Of a stretch of 64,000 nt of DNA, positions 1 to 8,066 are shown one piece after another. The stretch spans positions 62,001 through 126,000 of the forward strand of contig PUDQ02000003.1 in the NCBI GenBank assembly GCA_002964805.2. Reading direction: 5' to 3'. A program made the position numbers and the translations under genes. This DNA comes from Trametes villosa. Its lineage: Eukaryota > Basidiomycota > Agaricomycetes > Polyporales > Polyporaceae. Numbering within the stretch: the first letter of the stretch is position 1; each line of letters opens with the position of its first letter. The notes beneath the pieces are model-generated. The model was not told the origin of the DNA and ran no database searches. It saw only the letters and a list, made by a program, of their open reading frames with translations.

Positions 1-1
1 G

Positions 2-2338
2 GACAAGTGCGAGTTCCACACCACCTCTGTCGAGTATCTCGGCTACATCCTCTCCCCCGCGGGTCTCACTATGGCGGAGTCGAAGGTCCGGGCGATCTTG
101 GACTGGCCCGAACCCCGAAAGGTCCGCGACATCCAGTCTTTCCTCGGGTTCGCGAACTTCTATCGGAGGTTCATCCACAACTACTCCGAAATCGTCGTAC
201 CCCTCACCCGCCTAACCCGCAAGTCCGTTCCCTGGCACTTCTCCGACGCCTGTCGGAGCTCCTTCAACGCCCTCAAGTCCGCCTTCAGCTCCGCCCCAAT
301 CCTCCGCCACTGGGAACCGGACCTCCAGATTACGGTGGAAACCGACGCGTCGGACTACGCCATCGCGGGGATCCTCTCCGTCACCGACAACTCCGGCGAA
401 CTCCACCCCGTCGCTTTCCACTCCCGCACCCTCACCGGAGCGGAGCTGAACTACGACACCCACGATAAGGAACTACTGGCTATCTTTGAATGCTTCAAGT
501 CCTGGCGACACTACCTCGAGGGGTCCGCAACTCCGATAGACGTCGTGACGGACCACAAGAACCTCGAGTACTTCGCGACTACGAAGCTCCTCACCCGCCG
601 ACAAGCCCGATGGTCGGAGTTCCTCTCGCAGTTCAACCTCGTTATCCGCTTCCGCCCCGGTAAACTCGGAGCCAAGCCCGACGCGCTCACCCGCCGTTGG
701 GACGTCTACCCAAAAGAGGGAGGCAGTGACTACTCCGTCGTCAACCCACACAACCTCCGACCGGTCTTCACGCAGGAGCAGCTCGCCGCCTCACTCCGCG
801 CGACCTACCTCCGCGAGCCGGTCCTCCGCGCCTCCTTCCTCCTGGACGACTCTCAGCTCCGCGCGGACATCAAGTCCGCCCAGTCCGCAACCCCGTCCTC
901 CGATCCCGAACTCGCCGCAGGCCTCCGCCTCTCCTCCGAAGGACATCCCCGCTGGACTAAGTCCGACGACGGGCTTCTACTCCTCAACGATCGGATCTAC
1001 GTACCGGACGTCGGAGACCTCCGACTCCGCGTACTCCGACAGTGCCACGATCATCCGACCGCTGGGCACTGGGGCCAGAACAAGACTCAGGCCCTCGTCC
1101 TCCGAACGTACTCCTGGCCCGGACTCCGACTCTTTGTCCGCGACTACGTGAAGTCCTGCACGACCTGCGCGCGGTCCAAGGTACCCCGACACCTTCCTTA
1201 CGGGACCTTGAAGCAACTCCCCATCCCCGAACGCCCGTGGAACTCCATCTCCATGGACCTCATCGAGCAACTCCCCAACTCCGAAGGCTACTCCGCCATC
1301 CTCGTCGTCGTGGACCGCCTCTCCAAGCAAGCGATCTTCATCCCGACGCACGACACGCTCACCGCGTCGGAGCTGGCGGACTTGTTCGTCCTCCATGTCT
1401 TCTCCAAGCACGGAGTTCCCTCGCACGTCACCTCCGATCGGGGTTCGGAGTTCGTCTCCCACTTCTTCCGCTCGCTCGGGAAAGTCCTCGAAATGCGCCT
1501 TCACTTCACCTCCGGTTACCACCCCGAAGGCGACGGACAAACCGAGCGGGTCAACCAGACCCTCGAACAGTACCTCCGCGTCTACTGCAACTACCAGCAG
1601 GACAACTGGTCCAAGCTTCTCCCGCTGGCGGAGTTCGCGTACAACAATGCTCCGAACGCGACCACCGGCATCTCCCCCTTCTTCGCCAACAAGGGCTACA
1701 ACCCCGCCATCTCCGTCCACCCGGAGAAGGACCTCACCTCCGCACGCGCCCGCGAGTACGCCGTCGACCTCGACGAGCTTCACTCCGCACTCCGACAACA
1801 CATCTCCGACGCGCAAGTCCGCTACCAGATCCAGGCGGACAAGCACCGACTCCCTGCGCCGGACTTCAAAGTCGGAGACCAGGCCTTCGTACGTGCGGAG
1901 AACATTCGGACCACGCGGCCCTCGAAGAAGCTTTCGGAGAAGTTCCTCGGACCGTACCCCATTATTGCGCAACCGGGCACCCATTCCTTTACCCTTCGCC
2001 TTCCCGACTCTATGCGCGCAATTCATCCGGTATTCCACGTCTCCCAGCTGGAACCCGCAACTCCGAACAATATCCCTGGCCGCGTCCTTACTCCGCCACC
2101 TCCGATCGAGATCGACGGAGAACCGGAGTACGAGATCTCCGAAATCCTCGACTCCAAGCTGGACCGCCGCCGTCGGAGTTGTCAACTCCTCTATCTAGTC
2201 CGATGGGCCGGTTACGAGGGCACCGACGAAGAGACCTCCTGGGTCCTCGCGACGGAACTCGGACACGCTCAGGAACTCGTGTCGGACTTCCACTCCGCCT
2301 ACCCCGCCAAACCCGGACCTCTTGCTTCGCTAGCTTGA
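2..2338 (+). CDS. Ty3/Gypsy pol, C-terminal part: RT end, RNase H, integrase, chromodomain (5' partial)
   Basis: The frame is open from base 2; the first ATG at 71 is internal. In order: RT thumb (VEYLGYILSPAG, FLGFANFYRRFI), RNase H (VETDASDYAIAG, VVTDHKNLEYF), integrase zinc finger (H..H before YSWPG, then CTTC), and the DDE core with D in ISMDLIE, D in VTSDRGSEF and E in DGQTERVNQ. A GPY-type region follows (FLGPYPII, HPVFHVSQL), and a C-terminal chromodomain (YEISEILDSK ... YLVRWAGY). Chromodomains of this class direct integration to marked chromatin. No frameshift or stop is seen in the 778 visible residues, so this part could be functional. The stop is 119 bp from the stop of a convergent minus-strand gene. 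Confidence 0.93.
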   Translation, partial: DKCEFHTTSVEYLGYILSPAGLTMAESKVRAILDWPEPRKVRDIQSFLGFANFYRRFIHNYSEIVVPLTRLTRKSVPWHFSDACRSSFNALKSAFSSAPILRHWEPDLQITVETDASDYAIAGILSVTDNSGELHPVAFHSRTLTGAELNYDTHDKELLAIFECFKSWRHYLEGSATPIDVVTDHKNLEYFATTKLLTRRQARWSEFLSQFNLVIRFRPGKLGAKPDALTRRWDVYPKEGGSDYSVVNPHNLRPVFTQEQLAASLRATYLREPVLRASFLLDDSQLRADIKSAQSATPSSDPELAAGLRLSSEGHPRWTKSDDGLLLLNDRIYVPDVGDLRLRVLRQCHDHPTAGHWGQNKTQALVLRTYSWPGLRLFVRDYVKSCTTCARSKVPRHLPYGTLKQLPIPERPWNSISMDLIEQLPNSEGYSAILVVVDRLSKQAIFIPTHDTLTASELADLFVLHVFSKHGVPSHVTSDRGSEFVSHFFRSLGKVLEMRLHFTSGYHPEGDGQTERVNQTLEQYLRVYCNYQQDNWSKLLPLAEFAYNNAPNATTGISPFFANKGYNPAISVHPEKDLTSARAREYAVDLDELHSALRQHISDAQVRYQIQADKHRLPAPDFKVGDQAFVRAENIRTTRPSKKLSEKFLGPYPIIAQPGTHSFTLRLPDSMRAIHPVFHVSQLEPATPNNIPGRVLTPPPPIEIDGEPEYEISEILDSKLDRRRRSCQLLYLVRWAGYEGTDEETSWVLATELGHAQELVSDFHSAYPAKPGPLASLA

Positions 2339-2457
2339 AGTCACACTCACGCCTTATTCGCCTCAAGCCCTTTGTATTGGGACGATACAGGCTACACTAG
2401 TGAGGTACTAAACTAGATGTCCGCGGGTTTTTGTCCGACACCTCCGACCTCCGACGC

Positions 2458-4016
2458 CTACTCCGCCGCCTTGCCCTTGCCCTTGTCCGCCGTCTCCGCG
2501 CCCTCACCCTCCTTCTCCGCGCCCTCGCCCTTCTCCGCGCCCTCACCCTCCTTCTCCGCGCCTTCGGGCTTCTCCGCGGGCTTGTCTGCTGCGCCGGCTG
2601 GCTTGTCCGCCGCGTCGGCGGACTTCTCCGCCTCCTCCGCGGGCTTGCCCGCCTGGTCCGCCTGGTCCGCCTGGTCCGCGCCCTCCGCGGGCTTGTCCGC
2701 GCTCTCCGCCGTCGTCCTCGACGGACCAGCCCCCGCGGTCTGCCGGGCGCCGGACCTCGTCGTCACCCGCTCCAGCCGGACCTCCTCCAGCACCCGCTCC
2801 CAGTCCTCCTCGTCCGAGTCGAACTCGTCGGAGTCCATCGGGATGTACTCCGAGTCCTCGTCCTCGGGGTCGGAGTCGGGTGCCCGGCGGCGGCGACGGA
2901 TCATCGCGCGGTATACTGCCGTGCAGTACCCCACGATGACCTCCTCGCGGTCCTCGATGGCCTCGCGCCGCGCCTCCCGCTCCACCGCCAACTCATGGCG
3001 GAGCAGCTGCACCTCTCCGAGGAGAGCGTGCATCAACTCGACGCTGCTGAGCGGACCTGGCCCCGCGGACCAGATGTTCGCGGCCGCCAGCGCCGCGGTC
3101 GGGTTGCTGGGCACCATTGTGAAAAATGGCACCCCCGCCCCGGGCGCTGGGCGAGCCGACCCCGCTGGTCCGCCACCTCCGCCACCTCCGGCGCCTCCGT
3201 CCACACCTCCGCCATCTCCGGCACCTCCGCCCACACCCCCGACGGCGACCCCGCTCGCGCGACTTGGCCCCGCCTGGGGTTGCGCTTGCGCGGGCTTGCG
3301 GGGTGTCGTCTCCGGCGACGAGTCGGCCTTGCGCCTCTTCTTCGGCGGCTCGTCCTCCGACTCCACGTCCGCCTTGGCGGGCTTCTTCCCCGCCTTCTTG
3401 TCCGCCTTCTTCGCCGCGCCGCGTTCGGCGTTGTCCCGCTCGCGCTGTCGGAGTCGACTCGCGAGGTCCGGCGGCAGGCCGCCCCGAGCCCCGACGCACG
3501 GCTTCTTGCGGAGCTGGCACTCGGTGCACGAACTCGTCTTCGGGCCGCGGTTGAAGACGCACTCGACGTCGTTGTTCCCGCAGTGATGGCAGGGTTCGCT
3601 ACAAACAAACCCGTCAGTACCTCCGCCAACTCCGCCAGGTCCGACTTACTCCGGACGGACGGGCTCGTCATCCCCGAGCAGCGAGTCGACATCGATCGCC
3701 TTGCGCTTTTCTCCGCGCGGCTGTCCCTACTGCGGGGTTAGCTCCGAACCCCGAGCTCCGAACTCCGCCGCATACTCACCTCGAGCGCGACCTCCCTCGC
3801 CACCGCCCTATCCCGCGCAATCTGCGCCTCCCTCTCCGCCTCGGCCTTCTCCTTCTCCGCTTGCGCCTTCGCCTCCGCCGCCTTTCGCGCCTCCTCCTCC
3901 GCCGCCTTCCGCGCCTTCGCGGCGGCCCGCTCCGCCTTGCTCCGCGCGAGGAACTCCGACAGGCGCTCCTCGTAGTCCGAGTCCGTCTCGTCGGGCTTGC
4001 GCGTCGGGGCGTCCAT
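2458..4016 (-). CDS. Zinc-cluster protein encoded antisense inside Gypsy element E1
   Basis: Three exons join in frame: 4016-3780, 3726-3650 and 3598-2458 (484 aa). Intron 1 is 53 nt with a GTGAGT donor; intron 2 is 51 nt with a GTAAGT donor. Residues 1-79 are a charged, Ala/Glu/Lys-rich helix. Exon 3 opens directly on six cysteines spaced CX2CX6CX10CX2CX6C (CHHCGNNDVEC ... CTECQLRKKPC), which meets the fungal Zn2Cys6 spacing. The basic run RKK is in the second half, not the first as in Gal4. Next come a basic stretch (PPKKRRK, possible nuclear signal), a Gly/Pro-rich linker, a coiled-coil-like segment (ELMHALLGEVQLLRHEL), an acidic block and a Glu/Lys/Ala repeat tail. A DNA-binding nuclear role is inferred. 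It lies between pol and the 3' LTR and is transcribed against the element. Confidence 0.82.
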
Positions 4017-4101
4017 TGTCGGGGTTGGCTAGTGCGAGTTTTTCGAGTTGAGAGTGGAAGGGAAGAAAAAGGCGAAGTCTCACCTCACCCCCGCGCTCAA
4101 G

Positions 4102-4110
4102 ATTATATAC
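4102..4110 (-). promoter_or_regulatory. TATA box of the antisense zinc-cluster gene
   Basis: On the minus strand the sequence reads GTATATAAT, about 88 nt upstream of the start codon at 4016. It gives the antisense gene its own core promoter, separate from the LTR. Confidence 0.5.
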
Positions 4111-4225
4111 TACCCCCGAACCCCGATCTCCGATTCCGACCCTGCGTACCTCCGTCCTCTCTTTTTTCACGCGCTAAACTTTAACGGACAGGTCACGTGC
4201 TCTTAGGCCCTCATGGGTTCGGGCC

Positions 4226-4239
4226 TAGTGGGGAGGCAC
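4226..4239 (+). promoter_or_regulatory. Polypurine tract of E1
   Basis: The run AGTGGGGAGGCAC lies immediately before the LTR's first TG. This is where a polypurine tract for plus-strand DNA priming is expected in an LTR retrotransposon. The purine run is short and interrupted by a T and a C. Confidence 0.5.
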
Positions 4240-4370
4240 TGTTACATCCCGTGCGCCACCTCCGAAGGTTCGGACCTCATGTCCGCCCAGGTCCGCTCGT
4301 GTCCGCTCGTGTCCGCCGTACGTCCGCTCTAGTCCGCTACATACTTACCATGTCCGCCATATCCGCCATG

Positions 4371-4415
4371 TCCGCTCATGTCCGCTCATGTCCGCTCATG
4401 TCCGCTCATGTCCGA
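4371..4415 (+). repeat. Decamer tandem array TCCGCTCATG in the E1 LTR
   Basis: At least four exact head-to-tail copies of TCCGCTCATG, flanked on both sides by diverged relatives (TCCGCTCGTG, TCCGCCATG) from about 4283. It sits in the U3 part of the LTR, upstream of the TATA box, and so may be an enhancer-like array. Confidence 0.7.
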
Positions 4416-4553
4416 TACTTACTCCGCTCCTTATCTACGGTATTGACTCGGAAGGACGAAGACAATAGCTTATTGTATTCGGACTTCCCTCTTTCGGACT
4501 TCCTTCCTTTTACGTCGCTCCTTATTGTTTCGCCAGAACAATTAGATTACTTC

Positions 4554-4561
4554 TATAAATA
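4554..4561 (+). promoter_or_regulatory. TATA box of the E1 LTR
   Basis: TATAAATA in an AT-richer stretch, 314 nt into the LTR. It would place the U3/R boundary near 4585-4595 and drive full-length sense transcripts from the identical 5' LTR. Confidence 0.6.
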
Positions 4562-4920
4562 CTCGCCTGGATGTAGACTATTCCTCAGTTCGTATATCTC
4601 GTTGTAAAGCGTCTTATCCGCACTCAATCTACTTCCTCCGCCCTCCCTTCCTCTCGTCCGATCTCCTCCGCTCGTCCGCTCGTCCGACCCCCGACCTCCG
4701 ACCTCCGACCTCCGCCCGTACCCTTGTCCGAAGTCAAGGACCCGACTTAGACTCGAGGCGTTGCTAATAGCCTCGCCGAAGTCCTTACCTTGTGCGTTCG
4801 TCCCGAGTCCAGGTCCGACCCGACCCCCGACTCCGACCTCCGGTCCCCGACCTCCGTTCTCCGAGGTCCGACCCCGAAGTCCGACCCCGACTCGGTCCCC
4901 CGATCCGCACGGTCGTAACA

Positions 4921-7602
4921 ATCCCCGAGTTCACGGTACCCTACATCGACGACGTACCTGGCAAGGGCCCCGAATCCGACTATCGCGGCGAGGACGGCAC
5001 GTACGAGACGATCCCCGCGAACCCAGGCATTCGGCGCTTCGTCTGGGAGCACTTCGGCAACATGAATCGTATCGTGCAGCGCATGAAGTACGCGGGAGGC
5101 ACCTTCTCGGGCACGAAGTCGATCCTCTGCGCGCGCGAGATCATGGTCGTCGGACACCGGTGCACACCAGAGGGACGTCTACCGGACGAGTCGCGCGTGG
5201 CAGCGATCAAGAACTGGGGCCCGTGCAAGGACCTCTCCAAAGTACGCGCCTTCCTCGGAACGGTGGGCGTAGTGCGCATCTTCATCCGCAATTTCGCGAA
5301 GCGAGCGAACACGCTCGTTCAGCTCACGCGCAAGGACGCGCCTTTCGAGTTCGGACCTGCGCAGCTCGCCGCGATGAACGATCTGCGCCAAGCGCTCCTC
5401 GAGTCCCCGGCCCTCCGCGCGATCAACTACGACTCCCCCGCGCCCGTCATCCTCGCGGTCGACACATCCTACATCGCCGTCGGTTACCATCTTTGCCAGT
5501 GCGACGAAGAGGACCCGCGCAAGCGGTTCTACAGTCGCTTCGGGTCGATCACGCTCAACGAACGGGAGGCGCGCTTCTCCCAACCAAAACTGGAGCTCTA
5601 TGGCCTCTTCCGCGCCCTGCAAGCGACGAAGCTCTACCTAGTCGGCATCCGCAGGCTAGTAGTGGAAGTGGACGCGCGCTACATCTGCGGAATGCTACAG
5701 AATCCGGACCTCGCCCCCAGCGCGAGTATAAACCGCTGGATCCTCGGAATCCTAACCTTCCACTTCCATCTCGTTCACGTTCCCGGAACCTCCCACGGAC
5801 CGGACGGTCTCTCGCGGCGACCGCGACAACCAGGAGACCCTGAAGTTGACGAAGAAGATGGCGAGGAGTTCGAGGACTGGATCGACAAGATCCACGGCTT
5901 CCTGCACCAGCTACTTCCGCGACTGCGCAGCCGCCCTCCTCGCGAACGCGACCCCATACACCTCTTCGCTCTCGCCGATGCGACCGAGGACGGTCACGAT
6001 TTCAGCGAGGGGGAGGAGGCGCAGGACACAGAGGCACAGAACGCGAGCGAAGCAGGAGGACCGAGTACGAGGGCGAAGCGGGCCAAAGCACGAGCGAAGG
6101 TCAGGTTCGCGTCAGAAGACGACACGCGCGCGATCCCAGAGCCGGAGGGCGAGGCAGAGATGCCCTACGCGGAGCACACTCGGCGAGCGGACGAACGGCT
6201 AGAACGCGTCGCGAGTTGGTTGCGCACGCTCCAGCGACCCGAGGGACTCAAGGACGCGGAGTACCGCACCTTCATCAAGTACGCGCAAGGCTTCTTCGTG
6301 GATGGCGAGCGACTGTGGAAGAAGGACTCGCAAGGCGCACACAAGCTTGTAGTCTGGCGCGCGAGATGGCTGGCGACTCTCCGAGCGGCACACGACGACA
6401 TAGGACACCGCGGCAGCTACGCAACGTTGCATCTCGTCGCCGAGCGCTTTTGGTGGCCCTCGCTCTGCGACGACGCGACGTGGTATGTCAAGACCTGCCA
6501 TATCTGTCAGACGCGCCAGCACCGCAAGGTCCTGATCCCTCCAGTCGTCGCTCGCCCGGGCGGACTCGGCGTACGATGGTACATCGACATCATGAAGATG
6601 CCTAGCTCAGGCGGATACACGATCATCATTGTCGCGCGTTGCTCCGTGTCAGCGTGGCCGGAGTGGCGGATGCTGCGCTCGGAGAACGAGAAGACAGTCA
6701 GCGACTTCCTCTTCCAGGAGCTGCTCTGCCGCTGGGGCGCGATAGTCGAGATCATCACGGACAACGGCTCCGCGTTCATCAGCGCAGCGCGCAAGCTCGA
6801 GGAGCGCTACAACCTCAACTGCATCAGCATCAGCCCGTACAATTCGAAGGCGAACGGCATCGTGGAGCGCTCTCACTTTGATACGCGCCAGGTCCTCTAC
6901 AAGGCGGCGGACGGAGACCAGCACAAGTGGTCGCAGTACGCGCACTACGCGTTCTGGGCGGAGCGCGTCATGATCCGGCGGCGCATGGGCTGCTCACCGT
7001 ACTTCGCGGTGACCGGTTGCCACCCGGTCCTCCCCTTGGACGTCGCGGAGGCTACGTACCTACTACCGCCACCGGTCGGGCTGTTATCCACCGAAGAGTT
7101 GCTTGCGCGTCGTGCGACCGAGCTACAAAAGCGTCAAGAACAGCTCGCGACGCTGAACTCGAGAGTCTATCGCGCGCGAGTGGAGGCGGCGTGCAAGTTC
7201 GAGCGCGACCACGCGGCCACGATCCGAGACTACGACTTCAAGGCTGGCGCGCTGGTGTTGATGCGACACACGCAGATCGAGAAGTCACTCAACCGCAAGA
7301 TGCGACCACGGTACACGGGCCCGCTGGTAGTGATCTCGCGCAACCGCGGCGGGGCGTACGTCCTGTGCGAACTCGATGGGACCGTGCTACATCGCGCGGT
7401 GGGCGTGTTCCGCCTGATCCCCTACGCCGCGCGACGCACCATTCCGCTCCCCGAGAACTTCGCGGACATCTCGCAGAAGAGGCTAGCGGAGCTGACGGAG
7501 GGCGACGACGACGGCCTCGATGACCCGGAGCCCGAGCTACTCGATGGCGCGCGCGACGTAGACGGCGACGTCGATAGCAGCGGCTCTGAGGACGACGAGT
7601 AA
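4921..7602 (+). CDS. Ty3/Gypsy pol of element E2: RT catalytic end, RNase H, integrase (5' interrupted by E1)
   Basis: The frame resumes directly after the E1 LTR with IPEFTVPYIDDV, the RT catalytic motif in its YxDD form. The fingers and palm upstream of it are missing. RT thumb (FLGTVGVVRIFI), RNase H (VDTSYIAVGYHL, VVEVDARYICG, ending in HVPGTSHGPDGLSR), an acidic linker, the integrase HHCC finger (H..H then CHIC) and the DDE core follow (D in WYIDIMKMP, D in IITDNGSAF, E in NGIVERSH). The C terminus is acidic and no chromodomain is visible. The 893 residues are open. The upstream half of RT and gag should lie left of the window beyond E1's 5' LTR. Reading upstream of 4921 in this frame is LTR sequence, not natural protein. 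Confidence 0.9.
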   Translation: MPEFTVPYIDDVPGKGPESDYRGEDGTYETIPANPGIRRFVWEHFGNMNRIVQRMKYAGGTFSGTKSILCAREIMVVGHRCTPEGRLPDESRVAAIKNWGPCKDLSKVRAFLGTVGVVRIFIRNFAKRANTLVQLTRKDAPFEFGPAQLAAMNDLRQALLESPALRAINYDSPAPVILAVDTSYIAVGYHLCQCDEEDPRKRFYSRFGSITLNEREARFSQPKLELYGLFRALQATKLYLVGIRRLVVEVDARYICGMLQNPDLAPSASINRWILGILTFHFHLVHVPGTSHGPDGLSRRPRQPGDPEVDEEDGEEFEDWIDKIHGFLHQLLPRLRSRPPRERDPIHLFALADATEDGHDFSEGEEAQDTEAQNASEAGGPSTRAKRAKARAKVRFASEDDTRAIPEPEGEAEMPYAEHTRRADERLERVASWLRTLQRPEGLKDAEYRTFIKYAQGFFVDGERLWKKDSQGAHKLVVWRARWLATLRAAHDDIGHRGSYATLHLVAERFWWPSLCDDATWYVKTCHICQTRQHRKVLIPPVVARPGGLGVRWYIDIMKMPSSGGYTIIIVARCSVSAWPEWRMLRSENEKTVSDFLFQELLCRWGAIVEIITDNGSAFISAARKLEERYNLNCISISPYNSKANGIVERSHFDTRQVLYKAADGDQHKWSQYAHYAFWAERVMIRRRMGCSPYFAVTGCHPVLPLDVAEATYLLPPPVGLLSTEELLARRATELQKRQEQLATLNSRVYRARVEAACKFERDHAATIRDYDFKAGALVLMRHTQIEKSLNRKMRPRYTGPLVVISRNRGGAYVLCELDGTVLHRAVGVFRLIPYAARRTIPLPENFADISQKRLAELTEGDDDGLDDPEPELLDGARDVDGDVDSSGSEDDE

Positions 7603-8066
7603 TCGGACCCAGTGTTACGTGTACGATACCTATACGACGATGGACCTTTCTTACCAATACTAGTCTCTCTTTCACCGATCCGGCTTTCTCTCTTAAGACC
7701 CCACTCACTTCCTCTTCGAACGCGCGCGTGGGTCCCTTACGCGCGCGCATGTTCCGCTAGGTCCGCGCTTGGTCTGCTGGGCCCGCGAAGTACGCGCGAG
7801 CGCAAACGGCGCGCGACTGAGCGCGTTTTCCTGGACCTCACACATTCCTTTGCCGAGAACTATACAATTTTCATTGGTTTTCTCTATATACCTTTATGGA
7901 CCGCGGCTATGGACGTAGGGTACGAGCGGGTGGTGATACATGCTAACGCGAAGGTTACAGGAGTGAGGCGAGCGGCGCGGACGGGAGCGGATACGTACAA
8001 CAAGACTTCGCGTCCGAGGCGAGCCAGCCCGCCCGAGCGCGCACCAAGAAGCGGCCCTCTTGCCCT
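7603..8066. other. Gap between E2 pol and the convergent zinc-cluster gene; possible short LTR
   Basis: No gene is seen. A TGTTACG at 7613 resembles the start of the E1 LTR. A CCAAT-like CATTGG and a TATA-like CTATATAC lie near 7872-7893, and TTACA ends at 7959, so 7613-7959 could be E2's 3' LTR. Against this, no purine tract precedes 7613 and the ends are not inverted copies. If it is an LTR, the minus-strand genes beyond 8067 are outside E2; if not, E2 resembles E1 in carrying antisense genes. Confidence 0.3.

Larger units (their letters stand above)
1..4920 (+). mobile_element. Ty3/Gypsy chromovirus E1, 3' part with antisense gene and 3' LTR
   Basis: The element enters from the left edge inside RT. 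It contains the end of pol (to 2338), a minus-strand zinc-cluster gene (2458-4016), a purine-rich tract and a 681-bp LTR (4240-4920). Its right boundary is sharp: at 4921 the RT reading frame of a different Gypsy element resumes, so the material to the left is best read as one insertion into that element. The pentamer CTCCG is very common on the plus strand across 1-4920, both where plus is coding (pol) and where minus is coding (zinc gene), and fades after 4920. That supports one element. The 5' LTR, gag and most of RT lie outside the window. Confidence 0.75.
4240..4920 (+). repeat. 3' LTR of E1 (681 bp)
   Basis: It starts TGTTAC and ends GTAACA, a perfect 6-bp inverted terminus of the TG..CA type. 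It contains a TATA box (TATAAATA at 4554) and is preceded by a purine tract. It is followed without a gap by the pol frame of another Gypsy element. Inside are a decamer array (4371-4415) and a CTCCGAC-rich tract (about 4665-4890). The matching 5' LTR and the second copy of the target duplication (predicted to resemble ATCCC) would lie left of the window. Confidence 0.72.

Noticed and set aside
977..2185. Long minus-strand frame (402 codons) opposite E1 pol, and similar frames at 1042-2400 plus and 56716-58218 plus
   Set aside because: They mirror GC-rich coding sequence of real pol genes, have skewed Arg/Val/Gly composition and no domain motifs.
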